Shown: piece after piece, positions 1-7,049 of the stretch
Layout: each line of letters starts with the position of its first letter
Numbering within the stretch: the stretch's first letter is position 1
IMG/VR virus record: IMGVR_UViG_3300035138_000069
Location: 1 to 40,343 of that record
Reading direction: 5' to 3' (one strand)
Source of the DNA: a virus
DNA: 40,343 bases
Made by a program: the position numbers and the translations under genes
Notes under the pieces: generated by a model
The model's input: only the letters and a program-made list of their open reading frames with translations
Told to the model about the DNA's origin: nothing
Databases searched by the model: none

Positions 1-837
1 CCATTGACATTTTTGAAATTGGGCCCTCACATTAAATAACTTGTAATTTAAAGGTAATCTATAACCTAAATCTTCAGACGCTACCTGCCAGCCCTGTTCG
101 GTTATAGTTATCCTATCACCCTCTACGTCACCTGGTTGCTTTGTATGAGGATCAATAATACCAAAACCCATCTGCCAGGGCCTGTAAAAATTACAAACTA
201 TGGGGAGTTTCGAGAGGTTTGTTTCTCTTGAAGTAGCATCAGCACTATCCACACTACAACCAGTACAACCACGACCCATACCATAACAATCACACTGACC
301 AGTACCAGTACCATCTTGTTTATCGTTGTAGCCCCAAATTTCAGACCGGGGGATTGGACTAAATATAGCTGCCTCATTATCTACCGATTTGCGACCTAAA
401 CCAGTTATATAAGGATTAGGGGCTACACATACCCACTCTTCTAAATTTTCCTCTGTTGTAGCTTCGTACGCTGAACACCAATGCCGGCGACCTAAAAAAT
501 CACAATAAGTATTATTGTAACCTGTAGGAACTTCCGGAGCAGGGTCATTAGGATCTTCAGGAGTGTTTTCCTTTATATATGAACAATAAAAAACACCAGA
601 AGTAGTAGTGCCTTCGGGGTCAGTAATACGTCCCTCTTTCCACCACCTACAGACCGCTGACATGCCTTTAAGATAATACTGACAAGTACGCCAACTTCTA
701 CTTTGTTCACTTTGACTTGGCCTTAACCCAGTAGTAACATCTAGAGGATTCCATGTAGGATCAGGATGACCATCTTCCCAACAATAACTCCAAGTATTTC
801 CATCAGCAAATTCTACAGATATACAATCATCCGACAT
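1..837 (-). CDS. Cys/Trp-rich appendage-cluster protein (3' end outside window)
   Basis: The ATG at 837 overlaps the upstream stop (TAATG), and the frame is open for 279 codons to the window edge, so the C-terminus is missing. It begins M-S-D-D-C-I-S-V-E-F and has about 14 cysteines and many tryptophans, including G-Q-C-D-C-Y-G-M-G-R-G-C-T-G-C near residue 180-195. This density suggests metal binding or disulfide bonding in an extracellular virion protein. It recalls the 172-residue Cys/Trp-rich protein of the same operon. No family recognised. Confidence 0.6.
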   Translation of the reverse strand, partial: MSDDCISVEFADGNTWSYCWEDGHPDPTWNPLDVTTGLRPSQSEQSRSWRTCQYYLKGMSAVCRWWKEGRITDPEGTTTSGVFYCSYIKENTPEDPNDPAPEVPTGYNNTYCDFLGRRHWCSAYEATTEENLEEWVCVAPNPYITGLGRKSVDNEAAIFSPIPRSEIWGYNDKQDGTGTGQCDCYGMGRGCTGCSVDSADATSRETNLSKLPIVCNFYRPWQMGFGIIDPHTKQPGDVEGDRITITEQGWQVASEDLGYRLPLNYKLFNVRAQFQKCQW

Positions 838-1151
838 TATAGATTTTTTACCTCCATGGCCATCTTGCCTGTAAACTCATTAACTGTGTACCATACCTTA
901 ACAGGTTGGCCATCTATAACATCATAGTAACCAATTGATCGTGATTCTACCTGAAAACTATCAGAAACACCTGGCACAACAGAACCACGTTTCTTCTGAT
1001 CATAAGCAATCTTATCCTCAAAATACCATTGCCTGCCGTCGTAATGTAAGATAAGCCTAACAATGCCGGTTTTTGGAATATTTTTCCAAGTTTGTTGACT
1101 TTCCTTTATTACAACACCATTATCGTATACTACTTCCCATCCTCTTCTCAT
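837..1151 (-). CDS. Small appendage-cluster protein, unknown function
   Basis: 104 residues, ATG start behind a GGTGGGGG stretch. The N-terminal part W-E-V-V-Y-D-N-G-V-V-I-K, then W-K-N-I-P-K-T-G and D-K-I-A-Y, aligns with the 152-residue protein encoded at 5143-5601. The later segment V-E-S-R-S-I-G-Y-Y-D-V and Y-T-V-N-E-F-T-G-K-M is not shared. The stop overlaps the next start (TAATG), so it is coupled to the gene at the left edge. Role unknown. Confidence 0.5.
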   Translation of the reverse strand: MRRGWEVVYDNGVVIKESQQTWKNIPKTGIVRLILHYDGRQWYFEDKIAYDQKKRGSVVPGVSDSFQVESRSIGYYDVIDGQPVKVWYTVNEFTGKMAMEVKNL

Positions 1152-1190
1152 TCCTATACCCCCACCTTAATTCCCTTTAATTAAATTTTA

Positions 1191-2738
1191 TCAACTATAA
1201 TCAAAATAAATACGATAATTAATTGTTGAATTCGCTCCAACCTCACTCGTACCTAACTTAATATTTAACCATATGGGGTCAGCCACCATACCAACAAAAG
1301 CACTCGTTCCTATAGTCTCACTCGAATCAGCGTCAGCAACAACTGCCAACGCTTCTTTAGTAGCATATAAATAACTCGGAGGAGTATCGCTACTAATATC
1401 ACCAGCAGTTACACTTACTCTCCACTCATAACCATCAAATGGACTAATACCAGCAGTATTACCTGGACCAACTGTGCCAAATCTGAAATATGTATCACTA
1501 TTACCTTCACCATGGTGACTAAAAGTACCATGGCTCTGAAGACCAAACTTAACAGTATCAATTTCTACAGCTCCAGACATTATTTCGAACAACACTGCTT
1601 TAACCGAAGACTCTGTAGATACAGTAACATTTCCAAAATTCAAATTAGTTATACTATAAGACGATGGTTGCGGAGGAGTACAAATAACATAAAATTCATC
1701 ACCAGCTGTTAAATTAGCAGTTGTAGGATCTACAAATTTTACATAAAGACCTCTGGTGCCTAACCTAGTCCAAGAACTAGCTGCTGTAGTTGCAGCTGAT
1801 GCATCATCACCTCTATTACTTCCCCAAACAAACTGGGCAGTATCCACAGGAGCAGAAGTATTGCTACCCTCAGCAAATTGAACAGCGGCACAAGCTATTG
1901 TCCAAGCTGGATTACAAGTATTAAATACCGCATCAGTAAATTTTACCATCAGTCCTTTAGTTCCAACATTATACCAAAAACCAGCATAAAGTAATTCTAT
2001 GGGGCCGCCGTCGTCAACATTCCCTGTAGATGTCCAACTCATTGTAGGAACGTTTCCAGTCCCTGCGCCCATAGTTGTACCATTAGTAACATTTATAGAT
2101 AAGGTATAAGTAATTAAAGTATTGTGGTTGTAAACACCACCAGTTGAAATAGTGCCAGTGTAGCTATTAGAACCATCCTTAGAGGGAGTTCCTATACTAA
2201 CTTCTTTATTAACTACAACACGATAAATCTCATCAAAAAATCCATTATACGTACCGGATACTGATATGTAGTTGTCAGCATTACCATTACTTGTAGCGGA
2301 GCCGCCGACCTCACTCTTAGTACCCCAACCCAACTCTAAATGAGCCGTATTAGTGCCACTAAAAACAGTTATACTGGAGCTACTACCTAAAGTACCTGAG
2401 TATAACTTAAACTGGTTATCGTCCCAAACACATTGTGCTTGGTCCCAAGAAGTCGTGGCCTGACCGGCATTATGCATTTTCTCAGTAATATCTTTGGCAA
2501 CAAATCTTGGATCGAGTGAGGAACCGCTGGCCAACGTTAGACCATATGGACTAGCGGGGAGACCATCTACTTTAATATAAAGTCTATTATTAGTACTTCC
2601 AATATTAAAAGAGTCTCCGACACTGGCCGTAGCAAACGAATAACCCCGCGTACCTCTACCCCTATTAGTTCCTCCACCGGTACCAGCAACACCGGTTTCG
2701 GCAATATCGTAAAGTACCCACCTTGTGGTCGCGCTCAT
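1191..2738 (-). CDS. Large beta-rich appendage protein with internal repeat
   Basis: 515 residues, ATG start behind GGGAGG. Very rich in Gly, Ser, Thr and Asn, with few lysines. The segments W-Y-N-V-G-T-K-G-L-M-V-K-F-T-D and W-T-R-L-G-T-R-G-L-Y-V-K-F-V-D, about 67 residues apart, show an internal duplication; a third weaker W-x-x-A-Q-C/F-V-W element recurs. It ends N-Y-R-I-Y-F-D-Y-S, echoing the aromatic ends of the 233- and 234-residue proteins. Likely a tail fibre or surface protein; no enzymatic motif is visible. Confidence 0.5.
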   Translation of the reverse strand: MSATTRWVLYDIAETGVAGTGGGTNRGRGTRGYSFATASVGDSFNIGSTNNRLYIKVDGLPASPYGLTLASGSSLDPRFVAKDITEKMHNAGQATTSWDQAQCVWDDNQFKLYSGTLGSSSSITVFSGTNTAHLELGWGTKSEVGGSATSNGNADNYISVSGTYNGFFDEIYRVVVNKEVSIGTPSKDGSNSYTGTISTGGVYNHNTLITYTLSINVTNGTTMGAGTGNVPTMSWTSTGNVDDGGPIELLYAGFWYNVGTKGLMVKFTDAVFNTCNPAWTIACAAVQFAEGSNTSAPVDTAQFVWGSNRGDDASAATTAASSWTRLGTRGLYVKFVDPTTANLTAGDEFYVICTPPQPSSYSITNLNFGNVTVSTESSVKAVLFEIMSGAVEIDTVKFGLQSHGTFSHHGEGNSDTYFRFGTVGPGNTAGISPFDGYEWRVSVTAGDISSDTPPSYLYATKEALAVVADADSSETIGTSAFVGMVADPIWLNIKLGTSEVGANSTINYRIYFDYS

Positions 2739-2833
2739 ATCTAAAAATCCTCCCTATTCAATTTGAATTAATCCTAAATGTCCGTTAGGACAAACAAATC
2801 TTGTGTATACTACCCTATCTAAATAGAAGTTAG
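2739..2833 (-). other. Longest intergenic gap, with inverted repeats
   Basis: This 95-nt stretch separates two appendage genes, whereas most gaps are 2-40 nt. It holds an inverted repeat TCCTAA/TTAGGA (2772-2777 and 2785-2790) overlapping a second possible hairpin TGTCC/GGACA (2779-2783 and 2788-2792), so the two stems exclude each other. Neither has a U-tract, so it is not a standard terminator. It also holds the ribosome site of the next gene (GGGAGG). A role in regulation is only possible. Confidence 0.35.
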
Positions 2834-4417
2834 TTAATCCGGTTTATCCTCTATCTTAAATTCAAAAGTAAGCGGTTCCATCTCATTACCAGCTAAATCC
2901 TTAGCCCGTACTTCAACATTGAACACCTTACCATAAAAATAAATAATTCCTGTGGTTGGATTAATCTCAGCCGATAGATCACTCTGACTCCATGGAACAC
3001 CTACAATAGACGCACCTAAGTCACCTGACCTCTTAGGCACAGTTTCAAAATAATAAGCATTTACTGCTGATACAGGACAACTAGCAAGATTCTCCGCAAC
3101 ACCTCTGACAACCACTTTTTCATCCAGACCATAATCATCAGTAAAATTCTTATATTCTACAAAATAACCACCAGTTAAATAAAAATCTTTCTCTATAATA
3201 TCACCATTATCATTAGAGGCATGGACTGTAAATGTAGTAGCTCCTAATATGTCATCAAAATCATTTGGGGAATCATAACACATTCTATAACCATCAGTTA
3301 TAGGAGTAAAAACATTACCTGAAGTAACAGTATCGTCAATTACAAAATAAGTTCCAGATGTAACAACAGCATATACATCATCAGTTATATCTACACAAAT
3401 AACGCCCGAAGCCACTGTATACTCATCTATATCCAATGAAAAATTAGATATTTTTAATGAAAGCAAATCTATATCAAATTTATAACCTGTAGTGCCCACA
3501 GTACCACATACAACATCACTAAAATAATAACCAATTGTACCTGTTATAGTCTCTAAATCAAAAGCATATGAAACTAAATCAACAAGACCGCACACAGCAT
3601 CCATGTTGTAATAACCGGACGCGGTGGTTGAAGAATACACATCAAACGGTATATCTAACACTGCGCCTGATATTACTGTGGTCTCAAAAACAGGGCCCTG
3701 TTGGGTACCAACTACGCCTGTCAGAGCATGGAATCTATAGGTGTAACCACCTGGATTAAATTCTATAGGATAACCAGCAAAAAATACTTCAAAATCTTGT
3801 TCAATAGCGCCGTCATTTGATAAACTTCCCATAGTAAAATACTGGGTATAGTCATCAGTACCAGAAATAATAACCTGATTTTCTGGGGGACCTGGAATCA
3901 AAGGATCATAATGCCCACCAGCAGTATAAAAACCATCATAATCATGATACGTTGTGTCTTCCAAAAACAACCAATAATTAGTATATATGTTTTCAGAAAA
4001 AGAATATAACTGACCCCCAATAAAACTTAAATTAGCATCAATAGAACCAGAAATTTTAGTTATACCTGTAAAATACTTCAAATCAAAGTCATTAGTCCTT
4101 GACAATCCACTTGTTGTAGTGGGAATTGAATAACTCAATAGAGCTACTTCCATACCACTTATCACAGTATCTGTTGTGTATTTAGTAGATGTGCTGATAT
4201 AACCTGCCTGCTCTAAACCACTGTATGTAAGAAAAAGTTCCGCTGGACTATCCAAAGCACCGCTATGACTGGAAGCAGCCACATAGTCCATAGGAATATC
4301 GCGCTGGCCTATATTATCTGCCTGACTGGTTTTAAAAACAGTAGTTACATCTTCCGTACCAGAATATGAGGCAAAGAAGGATGTATCTACATATACGTCT
4401 ATAGAGCTATCCGGCAT
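2834..4417 (-). CDS. Large beta-rich appendage protein with Ig-like C-terminus
   Basis: 527 residues, ATG start behind GGAG. Strongly acidic and aromatic, with few lysines and many short S-G-T or T-S-G turns, as in repetitive beta proteins of phage fibres. The last 60 residues (S-A-E-I-N-P-T-T-G-I-I-Y-F-Y-G, then V-R-A-K-D-L-A-G-N-E) resemble an Ig/cadherin-like ectodomain strand pattern. No membrane segment is seen. Its stop is followed by the longest intergenic gap of the window (95 nt). Probably a virion surface protein; specific function unknown. Confidence 0.5.
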   Translation of the reverse strand: MPDSSIDVYVDTSFFASYSGTEDVTTVFKTSQADNIGQRDIPMDYVAASSHSGALDSPAELFLTYSGLEQAGYISTSTKYTTDTVISGMEVALLSYSIPTTTSGLSRTNDFDLKYFTGITKISGSIDANLSFIGGQLYSFSENIYTNYWLFLEDTTYHDYDGFYTAGGHYDPLIPGPPENQVIISGTDDYTQYFTMGSLSNDGAIEQDFEVFFAGYPIEFNPGGYTYRFHALTGVVGTQQGPVFETTVISGAVLDIPFDVYSSTTASGYYNMDAVCGLVDLVSYAFDLETITGTIGYYFSDVVCGTVGTTGYKFDIDLLSLKISNFSLDIDEYTVASGVICVDITDDVYAVVTSGTYFVIDDTVTSGNVFTPITDGYRMCYDSPNDFDDILGATTFTVHASNDNGDIIEKDFYLTGGYFVEYKNFTDDYGLDEKVVVRGVAENLASCPVSAVNAYYFETVPKRSGDLGASIVGVPWSQSDLSAEINPTTGIIYFYGKVFNVEVRAKDLAGNEMEPLTFEFKIEDKPD

Positions 4418-4429
4418 TTAAATCTCCAA

Positions 4430-5134
4430 TTACGTATATGAGTAAGCCAAGGTGATAACAAAGTCATGGACCCCATAAGGTACTGATGAATTAATATTAT
4501 ATAACCACGGCCTTACAATTAGATAATCACCTGCCCTTCCAGAAGTAGGATAAGAATAAATCATGTCCCAATCACCGTAGTAATAATCAATGCCACTAAC
4601 ACTGGTATTTCCCTTAAGCGTAATATTATATTGCGGGGCAAAAGGAGTTTCGGGTTCCTTCGTATCCGGGTCTACTGGCCCGCCATATTTAACTACTGAC
4701 GGGTTACCTTCTGTTCCACCTAACCAACTGTAATTAGCACAAGAGGCCTTAACTCTATTAGTTGATATTAAGTAATTACTCGTAGAACTATGGGTCACAC
4801 TATCCCAAGCGGTCAATCTATTATCATAACTTTCACCGTTGGTTAACTCAAACTTAATTGAGTTTCTTAAGTCAAAACCACTAACTGTAGTAGCCGGATC
4901 TTCTGCCGGATAAAACGCTTGTTCACTAGCTATTTGCCTGTTGTAAATTCTCCACATATTCGAACCAGTTATCTCATACCAAGTGGCAAGTGGTAATTCA
5001 CCTGGCAAAATATGAGACCTCGTTCCGGCCGATTGAGGACTTGACATGTTTGGGCTTGTAAAAACCACAGACGACAAATCGTGCCAACCAGGCGTGTCAT
5101 ATTCATAAAATTTTGTAGTTATAGTTACTGCCAT
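4430..5134 (-). CDS. Beta-rich appendage protein, unknown function
   Basis: 234 residues from the ATG at 5134. A TTG nine codons upstream is in frame, but AGGAGG lies inside that extension, four bases before the ATG. The sequence starts M-A-V-T-I-T-T-K-F-Y-E-Y and is rich in Ser, Tyr and Thr. It ends V-I-T-L-A-Y-S-Y-T, like the 233-residue protein two genes upstream. The pattern suits a trimeric fibre tip or decoration protein; no catalytic motif is visible. Confidence 0.5.
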   Translation of the reverse strand: MAVTITTKFYEYDTPGWHDLSSVVFTSPNMSSPQSAGTRSHILPGELPLATWYEITGSNMWRIYNRQIASEQAFYPAEDPATTVSGFDLRNSIKFELTNGESYDNRLTAWDSVTHSSTSNYLISTNRVKASCANYSWLGGTEGNPSVVKYGGPVDPDTKEPETPFAPQYNITLKGNTSVSGIDYYYGDWDMIYSYPTSGRAGDYLIVRPWLYNINSSVPYGVHDFVITLAYSYT

Positions 5135-5142
5135 GACTCCTC

Positions 5143-5601
5143 CTAATTCGTGTATTTCCAAGATTTAACAAAGTGGTTTGGTAATGGTTCTCTGCTTAAA
5201 ATCACATCACCTATTTTAAATCTACTATTTATATTATCCTGCTTTAGTATTATCCTCCAAGTCTGAACACAATGCGGTTCAAGACATTTAACATTTATAG
5301 CGTGAAATATTCTACTACCATCAACACCCTTACTGACCTCTATCAAAGGTAAATAAGCCTTAAATTTTGGTATAACTATTACTTTACCAGTACTTAAAAC
5401 ATATACTAATTCTGTAAAACCATTAGGTATATCATCCCATCCTGTTTCAAAAAGGTTGTTTCCTTTTATTACTTTACCGTTGGGGTATTTAACCACGAAA
5501 TAACAATTGTAAGGATTAACACTTGTTACTGTGTTGTGTGATCCATAAACCTTACCATCTTGCCCAGTCATATGACCGAAGTTTGGTAATTTATTATCCA
5601 T
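5143..5601 (-). CDS. Small protein sharing a domain with the protein at 837-1151
   Basis: 152 residues from the ATG at 5601. Earlier in-frame starts (a TTG at 5655 and an ATG two codons upstream of the chosen one) are less likely, because AAAGGAG sits exactly six bases before 5601. The N-terminal half has V-K-Y-P-N-G-K-V-I-K, then W-D-D-I-P-N-G, and a later K-A-Y. This aligns with V-V-Y-D-N-G-V-V-I-K, W-K-N-I-P-K-T-G and I-A-Y in the 104-residue protein. Probably an accessory of the flanking appendage genes; function unknown. Confidence 0.5.
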   Translation of the reverse strand: MDNKLPNFGHMTGQDGKVYGSHNTVTSVNPYNCYFVVKYPNGKVIKGNNLFETGWDDIPNGFTELVYVLSTGKVIVIPKFKAYLPLIEVSKGVDGSRIFHAINVKCLEPHCVQTWRIILKQDNINSRFKIGDVILSREPLPNHFVKSWKYTN

Positions 5602-5629
5602 CTCCATCTCCTTTAAGTTATTGAAATTA

Positions 5630-6331
5630 TTACGTATATAGGTACCTAAATCCAAGAACGGGTGTATTATGGAAAGTCGGTGAATCTGTTTCTAACCTAA
5701 TATACATATTAAAAAAGAATACTTCATTCTGAATATAAGTAATATTAACACCTGTAAATGATATCTTATGTTCGCTACCCCTCAAAAATGCTCCTCCAGT
5801 GGTAGCTCCTGTCCATGGATAGGGCATTACGCCACCGTTAGCATCTTTAGCGGCGTCTGTGTTTATAGCATTAACATGGCTATCATAACCACTATTAACA
5901 GTACCAGACAATACAGGCAATGAAGTCGTACTAAAGCTATAATCATCCCACGCCTCACCGTACATAGTACCTTGAATAGTACCACTTACAGATATACCAA
6001 AAGCATAAGCATTAGTATTAGGACTACCTAACTGACTAGCTGAGGGAACTCTATACATAGTACTACCAGACTCTACAAAAACATATGGTATTATATAACT
6101 AGTAACAGCAGGTCTTATTGTAGGTGATCGGCTACCGGAAGCCAGTGTCATTTGTGTGGTATCACCTATTAAAAATGGGCTCCAGTCATCGATCCCACCG
6201 CCAGTTACAATTACCTTATCTACTCCTGGCGTTATCTGAAGCCAATTAGAACCCCCAGTACTTCCAGTATAAAAATCGTAAGGTGCATCAACATTAGAAT
6301 GATTAAATAAAAAAGTCAAAGTAGGTTCCAT
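5630..6331 (-). CDS. Beta-rich appendage protein, unknown function
   Basis: 233 residues, ATG start overlapping the HNH stop. Gly/Ser/Thr-rich with few charged residues; it contains an S-V-S-G-T-I-Q-G-T segment and ends F-R-Y-L-Y-T. The next but one protein (4430-5134) has the same length and ends A-Y-S-Y-T, so the two are probably paralogues. No enzymatic motif or signal peptide is visible. The setting suggests a small fibre, tip or decoration protein. Confidence 0.5.
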   Translation of the reverse strand: MEPTLTFLFNHSNVDAPYDFYTGSTGGSNWLQITPGVDKVIVTGGGIDDWSPFLIGDTTQMTLASGSRSPTIRPAVTSYIIPYVFVESGSTMYRVPSASQLGSPNTNAYAFGISVSGTIQGTMYGEAWDDYSFSTTSLPVLSGTVNSGYDSHVNAINTDAAKDANGGVMPYPWTGATTGGAFLRGSEHKISFTGVNITYIQNEVFFFNMYIRLETDSPTFHNTPVLGFRYLYT

Positions 6332-7038
6332 TACTTACCTCCATATCGCCTATAAATTATAGCTTTATACCAAGCCTTATGCCATTTACGGTTAAAATTA
6401 GCACTAGCATTACAAGAATTACACAATGTAATTAAATTACTAGGCTTACAATTTTTCTTATTGTAATCTATATGATGTATACAAATACACTCACTGTTAT
6501 TATTACAATAAGGATTTAAACACACGCCACCATCTCTTTTTCTTATTGATTCTTTATACTCCTTATCAAACCAGGCACTACAATAAGGTTCACAAGAAAT
6601 ACCACCTTTCCAATTAGGATTATCTGGACCCAATAACAAACCGCGCCTTGATTTAGATACTTTCTTGCGATGTTCTTTAGAAAGTGTTTTACCATACCAA
6701 TAAGCCTTCTTACCACTATATTTATTTTTTAAAGCATTAGATATATTTTGTCTGTGCTCATCAGAAAATTTTTTGGCAAACATAGGATTTCTTTTACCTT
6801 TTGACGACCCTCTAGCTATACGGGTTTTTGACATTTTTTCACAAACCTCTTTAGGACGAGACTTTCCTATTTTAGTACAAGCCAGACAACAATATTCACT
6901 AACTTTATTTTTAACAGTTAAATAAGGCTTATCACACTGTTTACATCTATCTTTTTCTATATAAATAGTTTTACCAACTACCAAATTACCTTTACTATTC
7001 AATCTCAACTTTTCCAAATTATCCCAGCAAATCTTCAC
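6331..7038 (-). CDS. HNH homing endonuclease with NUMOD3 motifs
   Basis: 235 residues with a GTG start and weak ribosome site. The N-terminus has a zinc-finger-like C-K-Q-C then C-C-L-A-C arrangement (about 34-55). Two NUMOD3-type DNA-binding segments follow (K-M-S-K-T-R, G-K-R-N-P-M-F, F-S-D-E-H-R, then L-S-K-E-H-R-K-K-V-S). The HNH nuclease lies near the C-terminus: C-L-N-P-Y-C, C-I-H-H-I-D-Y-N-K, C-K-P-S-N-L-I-T-L-C-N-S-C-N. This is a free-standing selfish nuclease of the kind found between phage late genes; it cuts DNA and spreads its own gene. The gene is visibly more AT- and Lys-rich than its structural neighbours, and its stop overlaps the next start (TAATG). Confidence 0.93.
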   Translation of the reverse strand: MKICWDNLEKLRLNSKGNLVVGKTIYIEKDRCKQCDKPYLTVKNKVSEYCCLACTKIGKSRPKEVCEKMSKTRIARGSSKGKRNPMFAKKFSDEHRQNISNALKNKYSGKKAYWYGKTLSKEHRKKVSKSRRGLLLGPDNPNWKGGISCEPYCSAWFDKEYKESIRKRDGGVCLNPYCNNNSECICIHHIDYNKKNCKPSNLITLCNSCNASANFNRKWHKAWYKAIIYRRYGGK

Positions 7039-7049
7039 TACTGCCCCAC

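Noticed and set aside
2745-2830. Open frame in the intergenic gap with a C-P-N-G-H peptide resembling a zinc ribbon end
   Set aside because: The frame has no ATG, GTG or TTG start before its stop and only about 29 codons.
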